This document shows positions 43,514 to 51,901 of a DNA stretch of 64,000 nucleotides, one piece after another. The first letter of the stretch is position 1. Each line of letters starts with the position of its first letter. A program made the position numbers and the translations under genes. The notes under the pieces were generated by a model. The model saw nothing but the letters and a program-made list of their open reading frames with translations. It was not told the origin of the DNA and ran no database searches. The stretch is taken from positions 62,001 through 126,000 of the forward strand of contig NZ_JAAVUY010000003.1 of assembly GCF_018449695.1 (NCBI RefSeq). Reading direction: 5' to 3'. The DNA comes from Bradyrhizobium sp. dw_411 (GTDB lineage: Bacteria > Pseudomonadota > Alphaproteobacteria > Rhizobiales > Xanthobacteraceae).

Positions 43514-44665
43514 TTAATCGCCGGTTGTGCCGATTTTCGAGGTCAGCGTGCGCGACAAAAGGTCTCTTTCAGCGGGTGCGTGCCGTTCTCGCTTCGTCAA
43601 AAGATGCTTACGTAGCACAGCCTGCGCGGGCGCCTCAAAATAGCGATACGTGAAATACGACGCCGTGAAGGTTGACGTCACGAAGATCACGAAAAACCAG
43701 TCGCTATAGAACGGGATCGGATTTCCGGATATTGCGTATGCTGAGGCAATCAGGAGCTGAATTGGAAATTGCAGGAGATAGCTGGAATAGGTCATGTTTC
43801 CGGCGGCCTCCAGCAGGGCTTGAATGAATGCGGAAACGGCAATGTCGCGGCTCAGGCAGAACAGGAGCAGCGGCGTGAATATCAGTAAGAAAAGCGAATC
43901 GCTGATTGGCGGCTGCAACCAAAAAATCAGCAACAAAATAGCGGCCATCGCCGACCAGGCAGTACGCTCGATAGTGGCTACACGACTGGTGCTTGCGATA
44001 GATCGCCGAACAATGGCGGCGAGGCCACCGGCATAAAAAAATGCGAGACAAGCGAATATCTGCCCACTGAAATTCAGGCAAACCGTAATAACAACCACAT
44101 TCAAGAGTGCGGATTTTGTTACAAACCGCAACATCAGGAAGAAAATAGCGTAGACTAGGACTTCGACCGAGATCGACCAAATCGGTCCGTTAAAGCTGAC
44201 ACCGCGTTCGAGGCCCCATTCGCTGGCCATGAAGATCTGCAGAAAGAAATGCCGGACATCGTTGTTCTGATAGACGAAGAAATACCCATGAGAGTGGAAA
44301 TACACCGATTGCAATATCGCGACGACCAACAAGGTAGCGAAGTGGAGTGGGTACAATCGCGATAGGCGGAATACAAAAAACGTCCAGCCTTGCATCGATC
44401 GATCGAAAATGGCGTCTCGATACTTCCAGAAGAAAATGAAGCCGCTGGTGCACCAGAATATCCAGACGCCGTCTGTTCCTGCTTCGTAGAATAGATGCAG
44501 CATGCCATAAAGCGGCAGGTTGCTTGTGAGGACGTCGGCAGGCTGGTCCGCGAGGTAGGCGAAGTGCTGGTAGTGGTAGATCAACACGCCAAACGCCGCC
44601 GCGAAACGAAGCGCTTCCAATCCTAACAATTTTTTGGTTGCCGGTGGCGCGGGCTTTTCGGTCAT
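43514..44665 (-). CDS. Membrane acyltransferase (acyltransferase-3 family)
   Basis: The 383-residue protein has about ten hydrophobic segments and the family N-terminus KKLLGLEALRFAAAFGVLIYHYQHF with the conserved His. FRLSRLYPLHFATLL carries the conserved Arg-x-x-Arg-like patch. Such proteins O-acylate surface polysaccharides, lipid A or Nod-factor-like sugars (OafA/ NodX relatives). The start at 44665 fits; the frame continues to 44755 without support. Its base composition is noticeably more AT-rich than its neighbours, which suggests horizontal transfer. No linked polysaccharide genes are seen. Confidence 0.85.
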   Translation of the reverse strand: MTEKPAPPATKKLLGLEALRFAAAFGVLIYHYQHFAYLADQPADVLTSNLPLYGMLHLFYEAGTDGVWIFWCTSGFIFFWKYRDAIFDRSMQGWTFFVFRLSRLYPLHFATLLVVAILQSVYFHSHGYFFVYQNNDVRHFFLQIFMASEWGLERGVSFNGPIWSISVEVLVYAIFFLMLRFVTKSALLNVVVITVCLNFSGQIFACLAFFYAGGLAAIVRRSIASTSRVATIERTAWSAMAAILLLIFWLQPPISDSLFLLIFTPLLLFCLSRDIAVSAFIQALLEAAGNMTYSSYLLQFPIQLLIASAYAISGNPIPFYSDWFFVIFVTSTFTASYFTYRYFEAPAQAVLRKHLLTKRERHAPAERDLLSRTLTSKIGTTGD

Positions 44666-44874
44666 CGTCTTCACTTGAGGTCGTCGATCTGACCTTGATG
44701 CGGAAGAGCGCGTCAGGAGCACCCGTGTCTCAGGACAACACAAAATGCTTTCCAACAGCTTTGCTGGAAGAAGACAAAAGTAAATCTCGGATTTTAACGG
44801 GCGTTCTACGTTAGCAAATGGCTAACCATAAATGTCGCAAGGGACGATATATCCAGGGTGCCGGTCGTAGGCGC

Positions 44875-45201
44875 TTATTTTTTCTCGCCCACGGTGACAT
44901 AGGCCCACAGAGCCTCGATATCGTTGCCCTTCAGGAGGTCGCCCCACGGCGGCATCTGGTTCTTGCCGTTGGTCACCGAACGCACGAAGCGGTCGTGCTC
45001 GCCGGGCGGAAACGTGCGCAGATCGAACGCACTTTCCGGGTCCTGCATCCGCGGCCCATGACAGGGCGAACAATTGCGGGCGAAGATTTCGGCGCCGGTG
45101 GCGATCTGCTGTGGCGGAAAGTTTTGGCTTTGGGCGGCGGCTGTCGCGCTCCACAGCGCAACGGCGGCCGCGAGACTTATGCCTGTCGTCAGTCCTGTCA
45201 T
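44875..45201 (-). CDS. Small periplasmic cytochrome c
   Basis: The 108-residue protein has a signal peptide (GISLAAAVALWSATAAAQS) and one haem c site, CSPCHG at about residues 44-49, with a distal Met in NQMPPWG. It lies after the PQQ-dehydrogenase gene on the same strand, 129 bases away, and is the likely electron acceptor that passes electrons from PQQH2 to the respiratory chain. Confidence 0.88.
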   Translation of the reverse strand: MTGLTTGISLAAAVALWSATAAAQSQNFPPQQIATGAEIFARNCSPCHGPRMQDPESAFDLRTFPPGEHDRFVRSVTNGKNQMPPWGDLLKGNDIEALWAYVTVGEKK

Positions 45202-45217
45202 GAAACCTTGCTCAACC

Positions 45218-45277
45218 TCATTCCGTGGAAAGTCGCCCGCGCTTGTCGAAAGACGGGTCGCGTGTGGTGTTGTCCAT
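45218..45277 (-). CDS. Possible 19-residue leader peptide
   Basis: A 19-codon frame starting MDNTTRDPSF has GGAG seven bases before the ATG and sits between the PQQ-dehydrogenase terminator and the cytochrome gene. It lacks the Glu and Tyr of the PqqA cofactor precursor. It may be coincidence. Confidence 0.2.
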   Translation of the reverse strand: MDNTTRDPSFDKRGRLSTE

Positions 45278-45286
45278 GTTTGAACT

Positions 45287-45318
45287 CCGCCTCCTCACCA
45301 TCAGGTGGGAGGAGGCGG
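45287..45318 (-). terminator. Hairpin after PQQ-dehydrogenase
   Basis: CCGCCTCCTC (45287-45296) pairs perfectly with GAGGAGGCGG (45309-45318), and a further ACC/GGT pair tightens the loop. On the minus strand it follows the dehydrogenase stop by 12 bases. Confidence 0.55.
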
Positions 45319-45330
45319 AAGCCCGGGTCT

Positions 45331-47004
45331 TCAATCCGGCATCAGGGCGAAGGTCCAGACCGAGCCGCCGGGTGGCACGCTCTTGAGCGCCTCGCGCGCC
45401 TGGTTCCAATACACGCCGCCGATGCCCGACAAAACCGTTACATATTGCCGGCCCTTGTAGGTGTAGGTGATCGGCTGCGCGTTGATGCCGGAGCCGGTCT
45501 GGAACTGCCAGAGCGTCTTGCCGTCGGCCGCGTCGATGGCGACAAATTCGCCGGTTTCCTTGCCGGTGAACAGCAATCCGCCGCCGGTCGCCACGATCGC
45601 CGACCATTGCGGATGATCCCACAGCGGCGCGCGCCATACTTGTTTGGCGGTCAGCGGATCGATCGCGTCGACATGGCCTACCGGCTCGCCCTCGGGCTGC
45701 TTGGCCGGCAGATTTTCCACGAACATGAAACGCTGTCCCTGCACGTAAGGTCCGGTCGGCAGATGCTTGAACAACCGAGCCGAATGCATGGTGTTGGCAT
45801 AGAGGAGACCGGTTTCGGGGTTGAACGCCGCATGCGGCCAGTTCTTGGCGCCGCGCTGCGTCGGCCACAGCTCGATCTGCTCGCCGGCGCGCAGTTTCCT
45901 AGCAACGTCAGTCTCGATCGGGCGTCCGCTTTCCATGTCGATGCCGCTTGCCCAGTTCACCCGCTCGAACGGCTTGGCGGAAACCAATTGGCCGCTGGCG
46001 CGGTCGATCACATAGAGGAAGCCGTTGCGGTTGAGCTGCATCAGCACCTTGCGCTTGGCGCCGGCGACGTTGAGCTCGCCGAGGATCATTTCCCAGTTGC
46101 CGTCATAGTCGTATTGGTCGTTGGGCGTGAACTGGTAGTGCCAGACGATCTCGCCGGTCTTCGGCCGCATCGCCAGCACCGAGGCGGTGTAAAGGTTATC
46201 GCCGGGCCGCGATTGCGAGGCCCAGGGCGCCGGATTGCCGGTGCCCCAATAGGTGAGGTCGAGGTCGGGATCGTAGGAGCCGGTGATCCAGCTCGAGCCG
46301 CCGCCGGTCTTCCAGGCGTCGGTGTCCTGCGGCCAGGTCTCGTTGCCGGATTCACCGCGCGCCGGGATCGTATAGCGGCGCCACAAATGCTTGCCGGTTT
46401 CCGGGTCCCAGCCGTCTATGAAGCCGCGAATGCCGAACTCCGCGCCGGAGATGCCGGTGATCAACACGTTGTTGGCGATCAGCGGCGCGACCGTCATGGA
46501 ATAGCCTTCCTTCCATTCGGCCGCCTTTTCGTTCCAGATCTCCTTGCCGGTCTTCATGTCGAGCGCGATGACATGGGCATCGAGCGTGGTGCGGTAGAGT
46601 TTGCCGTTGAGGATCGCGGCACCCTTGTTGGAGACGCCGCAGCACACGATGCGCGGCGTTTCCGGCAACCAGTCGACCGGGGTTTTCCAGATCTGCTTGC
46701 CGGTGCCGACATCGATCGCCACGGTTGCCCTGGCGTTGGTGACATACATGACGCCGTCGAGCACCAGCGGCTGCGCCTGCTCGCCCCAGGGGTTGTCGAG
46801 GCTGAGATTCCAGACCGGCACCAGGCGTTTGACCGTCGCCTTGTCGATTTGTTTCAGCGGGCTATAGCGGTTGAGGCTATAGCCCATGCCGTAGGTCAGC
46901 ACGTTGTCGGGGTTCTTGCCGTCGTTCTTGAGATCGTCGAGCGTCTGCGCCGATGCCGCACCCGCAAGCAGTACCATCACGGCCGCAGCCGTTACCGTCT
47001 TCAT
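45331..47004 (-). CDS. PQQ-dependent alcohol dehydrogenase, lanthanide-type signature
   Basis: The 557-residue periplasmic enzyme has a signal peptide (VTAAAVMVLLAGAASAQT), eight-bladed propeller tryptophan motifs, the vicinal cysteine pair of quinoprotein dehydrogenases (PRIVCCGVSNKG) and YWGTGNPAPWASQSRPGDN. The active-site segment reads NDQYDYDGN, with the catalytic Asp at residue 299 and a second Asp at 301. That Asp-x-Asp is the mark of lanthanide-dependent enzymes such as XoxF and PedH; calcium enzymes have a small residue at the second place. It oxidises an alcohol or aldehyde. The start at 47004 gives the signal peptide; the upstream extension is not supported. Confidence 0.9.
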   Translation of the reverse strand: MKTVTAAAVMVLLAGAASAQTLDDLKNDGKNPDNVLTYGMGYSLNRYSPLKQIDKATVKRLVPVWNLSLDNPWGEQAQPLVLDGVMYVTNARATVAIDVGTGKQIWKTPVDWLPETPRIVCCGVSNKGAAILNGKLYRTTLDAHVIALDMKTGKEIWNEKAAEWKEGYSMTVAPLIANNVLITGISGAEFGIRGFIDGWDPETGKHLWRRYTIPARGESGNETWPQDTDAWKTGGGSSWITGSYDPDLDLTYWGTGNPAPWASQSRPGDNLYTASVLAMRPKTGEIVWHYQFTPNDQYDYDGNWEMILGELNVAGAKRKVLMQLNRNGFLYVIDRASGQLVSAKPFERVNWASGIDMESGRPIETDVARKLRAGEQIELWPTQRGAKNWPHAAFNPETGLLYANTMHSARLFKHLPTGPYVQGQRFMFVENLPAKQPEGEPVGHVDAIDPLTAKQVWRAPLWDHPQWSAIVATGGGLLFTGKETGEFVAIDAADGKTLWQFQTGSGINAQPITYTYKGRQYVTVLSGIGGVYWNQAREALKSVPPGGSVWTFALMPD

Positions 47005-47228
47005 GAGCACCCTCCCGTGACGACGGTCGTGCGGCCTTTTGGCCGCCGCCACGCCCTTGTGCGGGAGGTTAGCGCAACGCCAACGCCTGTCGAGCCCGAT
47101 ATAGGCCGGGATTTTTCGTGCGGCCATGCGCCAAACGCAGAGTTCGGCCAGTCATTCTTGGTGCACTCTGATGTCCCGAACCATCATTGCGATCATGGCA
47201 ATGATGGCCCGGGCGACGCGGCGCGGCC

Positions 47229-47873
47229 CTAAGCGAGGATTTCAAGCGTCAGCGGCTTCAGCTTGAAGTTGTTGCAGGAGTTGAACAGGATCGGGCAATT
47301 CGAAATGGCCACGATCTGCGGCATCAGCGCCTGCATGGTGATGTAGTCGCCCGGCTTGCCTTTGGGCGGGCGGATTTCCCAGACGCCGTTCTCGTCGTAC
47401 GCGACGGTCATGAAGACGTTGAAACAGGCATCGATATTGAAGCTCCAGCGGTCCATGCCATAGCCGCGGATGGCGGCCTCGAGGTTGGACTGACAATTCG
47501 GTGCGCTGGTTCCGGGCTCCCCGTAGCGGGCGACGTTGAGATGCTCGCTGCAATAGCCGCCGCCGCAGTAATTCTCGGCGGTGAGGTCCTCCTCGATCTT
47601 CCACATTTCGCGGGTGCGGTTGGTATAGAGCGTGTGCGGCGCCGTGAGCTTCCAGTTCAGGTTCACCGCGCGGCTCGAATGCATCGACAGCAATTCGCGC
47701 GCATCGTCACGATTAAACGAGATCAGGTCCGCGACCTGCTCGCCTTCAGGCTGGGCCAGGCGGAGCCGCTGACCGGTCTCGATTTCGAAGCTGATATTGC
47801 CGGCGGGCGGCAGCGTTACCAGTTCGCCCGGTTTGAGCACATGAGTAGCCTTGACATGGGTAGCGTTGGTCAT
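47229..47873 (-). CDS. DUF1989 / urea carboxylase-associated family protein
   Basis: The 214-residue protein matches the family of urea-amidolyase-associated proteins (LAQPEGEQVADLISFNRDD, then CGGGYCSEHLNVARYG with two cysteines and a His, and WSFNIDACFNVFMTV). These proteins bind a metal ion and often accompany nitrogen or C1 metabolism genes, with no proven reaction. Its ATG overlaps the MFS stop by four bases. No urea carboxylase gene is nearby. The longer frame to 48380 is antisense-like overlap with the MFS gene. Confidence 0.83.
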   Translation of the reverse strand: MTNATHVKATHVLKPGELVTLPPAGNISFEIETGQRLRLAQPEGEQVADLISFNRDDARELLSMHSSRAVNLNWKLTAPHTLYTNRTREMWKIEEDLTAENYCGGGYCSEHLNVARYGEPGTSAPNCQSNLEAAIRGYGMDRWSFNIDACFNVFMTVAYDENGVWEIRPPKGKPGDYITMQALMPQIVAISNCPILFNSCNNFKLKPLTLEILA

Positions 47874-49126
47874 GACGGAAGCGGCTTTCCTTTGGTTTCG
47901 GGCAGGAAGAACAACGCGATTAACCCGACTGCAAAGACGCTGGCAAGGGTGGTCGCCGCCGGACCGTACCCGCCGAAGAAAGCAATCAGGCTCGATGCGA
48001 TGATCGGGCCGAACATCGCCAGGAAACGCGCCGAATTGAAGATCAGGCTGATCGCCGTCGAGCGGATGCTGGTCGGAAACATTTCCGGGGGATGCACCGC
48101 GAACCAGCCGTACAGACCGCCGGTGAGGAAGCCATTGACGAGCTGCAGCAGCACCACGATTTGCGGATCGCGCACCCAGAGGAACACGATCGGTGTGATC
48201 GCGATCGAACCGGCCAGGTAGAACGCCAGCGTGCCGCGGCGGCCCCAGATATCGGAAAGCAGGCCGAAACCGATGCAGCCGAAGATTTCGCCGATGGCAT
48301 AGAGCAGGCCGGCCATGCCGGCATAATACACGCCGCTTTTCGGATCGGAGGCGAGCGTCGCCGCGTAGGTCGGCACCCACGACGAGATCGCCCAGAAGCC
48401 GACCGTGATCGAGATCGAGACGATGATCGCGACGACGAGGTTGCGGGCGTTAGCGCGCAGGGCGCTCCCGATCGCTGCCATGGAATGGTTCACCTTGGTC
48501 CAGCGCTCGGATTCGGGGATCGCCCGCGCCAGAAAAGCGACGAACAGCGCGGGCACGATGCCGACCGCATACATCCAGCGCCATGAGGCGCCGAACGAGC
48601 CGCCCAGCACCAGCCACAGCACCGAGGCGATGACGAACCCGCCGGAAAATGCTGCCTGCAGAATGCCGGCGCCTTTGGTGCGCAGCCGCTCGGGCCAGAT
48701 TTCCTGCAGCAGCGAGGTGCCGACGCCCCATTCGGCGCCGATGCCGACGCCGGTGAGGAAGCGGGTGAAGGCGAGCCATTGCCACGTCGGCGCCAGCGCG
48801 CTGGTGCCGGTGAAAATGCTGTAGAGCACCACGGCCCAGATCATGGTCCGGCGCCGGCCGAAGCGATCGCCGATGAAGCCGCCGAGCACACCGCCGACCG
48901 CCCAGCCGAACAGCGTGATCGAAATCAGATAGGCCGCGACGCGCGGCAGCGTCGACAATTCGCTGGCCGGCAACAGGTCGTGCAGCGATGGCCCGATGGT
49001 CAGCAATAATGCAAATGTCTCGTAGCCATCGAACAGCCAAAACAGCATCGTGATGCCGAGCACATTCCACTGCCGCCGCGTGAGACTTTCACCGGCGTCA
49101 ACAGCCGTAATGTCAGCGCTTGTCAT
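47870..49126 (-). CDS. MFS transporter (metabolite:H+ symporter type)
   Basis: The 418-residue protein has twelve predicted membrane segments, with GFIGDRFGRRRTMIW between the second and third and RFLTGVGIGAEWGVG in the fourth and fifth, both typical of aromatic-acid or sugar-type MHS permeases. FDGYETFALLL in the first segment is characteristic of the aromatic-acid:H+ group. The start at 49126 has AAGGGGC upstream. It is translationally coupled to the DUF1989 gene, so the two likely act on the same compound. Confidence 0.85.
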   Translation of the reverse strand: MTSADITAVDAGESLTRRQWNVLGITMLFWLFDGYETFALLLTIGPSLHDLLPASELSTLPRVAAYLISITLFGWAVGGVLGGFIGDRFGRRRTMIWAVVLYSIFTGTSALAPTWQWLAFTRFLTGVGIGAEWGVGTSLLQEIWPERLRTKGAGILQAAFSGGFVIASVLWLVLGGSFGASWRWMYAVGIVPALFVAFLARAIPESERWTKVNHSMAAIGSALRANARNLVVAIIVSISITVGFWAISSWVPTYAATLASDPKSGVYYAGMAGLLYAIGEIFGCIGFGLLSDIWGRRGTLAFYLAGSIAITPIVFLWVRDPQIVVLLQLVNGFLTGGLYGWFAVHPPEMFPTSIRSTAISLIFNSARFLAMFGPIIASSLIAFFGGYGPAATTLASVFAVGLIALFFLPETKGKPLPS

Positions 49127-49401
49127 ATAACGATGCCCCTTGATCCAAATTTTCTGGATGAAGTGGCAACGTATTGTACGGTTGCTTTCAAGGTCAACGT
49201 GCAGGTTTACGCCGGGAATCGCCAAAACCAGCACAATGCTTTTTTGTTTTGCGCATTGACCTCATTTTGGTCGGCGATTGCACATGGCCTTCGCAATTCG
49301 GCAAAATCGTCTACACTTTATCTGCATGGCAGGCTTGAGAGGCGGATTGCAAAAAGAAGCATGGAATTAGGACTATGGAGTTAGGGCCTTCTCCCTAATC
49401 T
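49127..49401. other. Intergenic region, left part
   Basis: About 275 bases with no convincing gene; it is more AT-rich than the flanks and probably holds the promoter of the MFS/DUF1989 operon. Confidence 0.5.
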
Positions 49402-49488
49402 CGTCGTGCCCGGGCTTGTCCCGGGCATCCACGTCCTTTCTTGCGATACTCAAGACGTGGATGGCCGGGACAAGCCCGGCCATGACGA
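49402..49488. repeat. Palindromic repeat, GCCCGGGCTTGTCCCGGGC type
   Basis: The 34-base arms 49402-49435 and 49454-49488 are near-perfect inverted copies sharing GGGCTTGTCCCGG and ATCCACGTC. I recognise it as a common dispersed repeat of these genomes; it lies downstream of the binding-protein gene. Confidence 0.85.
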
Positions 49489-49539
49489 AAAAGCGATTCA
49501 AATCTGCGGCGAGAAGCCAGAAAATTCTGGGCGAACTTA

Positions 49540-50748
49540 TTACGGCATCTTGCACTCTGTAGTGGCCGGGAAGGCAGTCGCGGCCGGGACCGTTGAGACG
49601 ATATCGAACCAGCCGTGCGGCTCGGCGAGCTGTGCCGAACTCTTGACCTTGGCGACATAGAGGTCGTGCACGACCATATGGTCGCTGGCGCGGAATTCGG
49701 CGTTGTGGGCGAACATGTCATCGAATTTGTGCCCGTCCAGCACATGGATCACGGCATCGGCGTCCGTCGTACCCGCGGTTTTGACCGCGTTCAGCCATTG
49801 CAGCGTGGCGGAGTAGTCGGCGGCCTGCGCGGCGTCGGGCCGAAGCCCGTTATGCGCGGCCGCATAGCGGTCGGCCCAGGCGCGGGCCGCAGGATCCAGA
49901 TTCCAGTACCACGGCACCGCGGCGACGACGCCGGCATAGCCGTCCTTGACCCGGTCGACGTCCGAAAGATACAGCAGCGCCGTCGTGATGGTGGCTTTCA
50001 GCTTGGCCTTGTTGAGGAAGGTAATGCCGGCATCGCCCTTGGCTGCGTCATCGAACACCGCGACCACATCGGGATTGGCGCCGCTGATGTCGCCAAGCGC
50101 GTTCGCAAAATCCGCCTCGGTGTTCTGTTGGGGAATCACGATGGATTTCACGACCTCGCCGCCATGCGCGGTCACGATCGGCGACATCAGTCCGACTCCG
50201 GCCTTGCCGAAACCGGTGTCCTCGCCAATCATGGCCCAGCGCTTGTTCTGCGGCTGTGTCATCAGGTAGTTCGCGGTCGCGGTCGTGATCGCAATCAGGT
50301 TGAACGAGTAGTGATAGAAGTACTTGCTGCAGGCGGCCCGGGTGAGGGCGGGGCTTGCCGCGATGGTGGTGATCGCGAGCTTTTTCCGCTCGGTAGCCAC
50401 TTTGGAGACTTCGGTCGCGATCGGCGAATTCTGGACGTCCATCAGGATGTCGGCGCCGGCGTCATAGGCTTGCCTCGCGAGCGCGGGCGCCTCAGCCCCC
50501 TTGTTGTGATCGTTGAGCGCATCGACCACGATGGGCCGGCCCAGCACCGAGCCGCCGAAATCGGCAACGGCCATCCGGGTGGCATCGACGCCGCCACGGC
50601 CCGACCGCGCATCGTAGAGATCATCGTTCAGATCCGAGATCACGGTGATGCGGACCGGCTCCGGATCCGCCGCAAACGCGCCGCCGACATGCGCCACGCC
50701 CGCGAGGGCCGTGCCCGCCAACAGGCAAGCCATCCATTTAGAGGTCAT
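49540..50748 (-). CDS. ABC-type branched-chain-like substrate-binding protein
   Basis: The 402-residue precursor has a signal peptide (LLAGTALAGVAHVGGAFAAD) and a type I periplasmic binding fold of the LivK/Peripla_BP_6 kind (ITVISDLNDDLYDARSGRGG, ADILMDVQNSPIATEV, WAMIGEDTGFGKAGVG, YAGVVAAVPWYWNLDP). No permease or ATPase gene is beside it. Binding proteins of this sort often accompany PQQ-alcohol dehydrogenase clusters and may bind the alcohol, its acid product or a related compound. Confidence 0.85.
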   Translation of the reverse strand: MTSKWMACLLAGTALAGVAHVGGAFAADPEPVRITVISDLNDDLYDARSGRGGVDATRMAVADFGGSVLGRPIVVDALNDHNKGAEAPALARQAYDAGADILMDVQNSPIATEVSKVATERKKLAITTIAASPALTRAACSKYFYHYSFNLIAITTATANYLMTQPQNKRWAMIGEDTGFGKAGVGLMSPIVTAHGGEVVKSIVIPQQNTEADFANALGDISGANPDVVAVFDDAAKGDAGITFLNKAKLKATITTALLYLSDVDRVKDGYAGVVAAVPWYWNLDPAARAWADRYAAAHNGLRPDAAQAADYSATLQWLNAVKTAGTTDADAVIHVLDGHKFDDMFAHNAEFRASDHMVVHDLYVAKVKSSAQLAEPHGWFDIVSTVPAATAFPATTECKMP

Positions 50749-50961
50749 GCGAAATCCTTCCAGTCACAAAGCGAGAGCGATGTTGCTCTCGGCGGCCTGC
50801 CGAACCAAGGGCAGATTACGCTATATCGTGTGAAGCAATTTCGACCAAGGTGCCGGCACTCACGACGGTGTGAAGCCGACCTCCCCAATAAACCTTCGTA
50901 ACCTGAACGCCCCGGGCTTTTAAATCATTCCGGTTTGCCGGGAACCTGTGCAAGCGAGCAC

Positions 50962-51789
50962 TCAGGCAACGTCAGTGGAAAGCGAAACGCTCCTGAATGC
51001 GTCGAATTCGGCCTGCAACGATTTCATTTTTTCCTCCACCAGCCGGACGGCATCGCTGCCGAGCAGCAGATGCGCCGGCGGGTTGACCGACAGGGCGACT
51101 TTCAGCATCGCCTGCGCGGCCTTTTGCGGATCGCCGATCTGCCGGCCGCTCAGTTCTGCGCGGCGCTTGCGGATTGGTTCGATGACGGCATCGTAGTCGG
51201 CGATGGACCGTGCGGCGCGTACCATCGATCGTCCGGCCCAATCGGTGCGAAAGCCGCCGGGCTCGATCGCGGTGACCTTGATGCCGAGGTCGCTGACTTC
51301 CTTGCCGAGCGATTCGGATATGCCTTCCAGCGCAAACTTGCTGCCGTGGTAATAGGAAAGGCCCGGCAGGGTGATGATCCCGCCCATCGACGTGATGTTG
51401 AGAATATGTCCAGCGTGTCGCTTGCGCATGAAGGGCAGCACCGCCTGGATCATCGCGACGGCGCCGAATACGTTGACCTCGAACTGGCGCCGCAGATCGT
51501 CGATGGACGATTCTTCCAAAATGCCCTCGTGGCCGTAGCCGGCATTGTTGACCAGAACGTCGATCGCGCCGATGCGGTTCTCGACATCGGCAACCGCGGG
51601 CGCGATGGCTTGGGTGTCCGTGACATCGAGGACCAGCGCGTGCGCGCCTCGACCGAGGGCCTCGAATTTCTGTCTGTCGGCGTCGTTACGCACGGTACCG
51701 GCGACGGTATGGCCGTCGCTTAAGGCAGCCTCCGCCAATGCCCGGCCGAAGCCGGAGGAAACGCCTGTAATGAGGAATGTTTTGGCCAT
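50962..51789 (-). CDS. Short-chain dehydrogenase/reductase
   Basis: The 275-residue protein is a classical SDR. The cofactor motif TGVSSGFG (residues 8-15), VNNAGYG, the catalytic Ser in NITSMGG and the YYHGSK Tyr-x-x-x-Lys are present. The length and C-terminal part fit oxidoreductases of unknown specificity. It is divergent from a LysR regulator gene 112 bases away, which is its likely controller. Confidence 0.92.
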   Translation of the reverse strand: MAKTFLITGVSSGFGRALAEAALSDGHTVAGTVRNDADRQKFEALGRGAHALVLDVTDTQAIAPAVADVENRIGAIDVLVNNAGYGHEGILEESSIDDLRRQFEVNVFGAVAMIQAVLPFMRKRHAGHILNITSMGGIITLPGLSYYHGSKFALEGISESLGKEVSDLGIKVTAIEPGGFRTDWAGRSMVRAARSIADYDAVIEPIRKRRAELSGRQIGDPQKAAQAMLKVALSVNPPAHLLLGSDAVRLVEEKMKSLQAEFDAFRSVSLSTDVA

Positions 51790-51847
51790 GGTGGTTGCCT
51801 TTGGGATTGCTTGCGAATGCTGATTGCCGGCCCAATATAGTCGGCTT

Positions 51848-51863
51848 GATTAATGCAATAATC
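51848..51863. promoter_or_regulatory. Probable LysR operator
   Basis: GATTA (51848-51852) and TAATC (51859-51863) form an inverted repeat around ATGCAA in the 112-base gap between the SDR and LysR genes, the place where an LTTR site is expected. Confidence 0.5.
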
Positions 51864-51901
51864 GGCATAGAGTGGGATGACCTGATGCAAGATATCGCAC
51901 A

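Noticed and set aside
45218..45277. PqqA cofactor precursor
   Set aside because: The peptide lacks the conserved Glu-x-x-x-Tyr of PqqA.
44818..47232. 804-codon plus-strand frame
   Set aside because: It is the antisense shadow of the PQQ-dehydrogenase and cytochrome genes, whose families are clear on the minus strand.
47874..48380. N-terminal extension of the DUF1989 frame
   Set aside because: It runs through the MFS gene; the coupled ATG at 47873 matches the family start.
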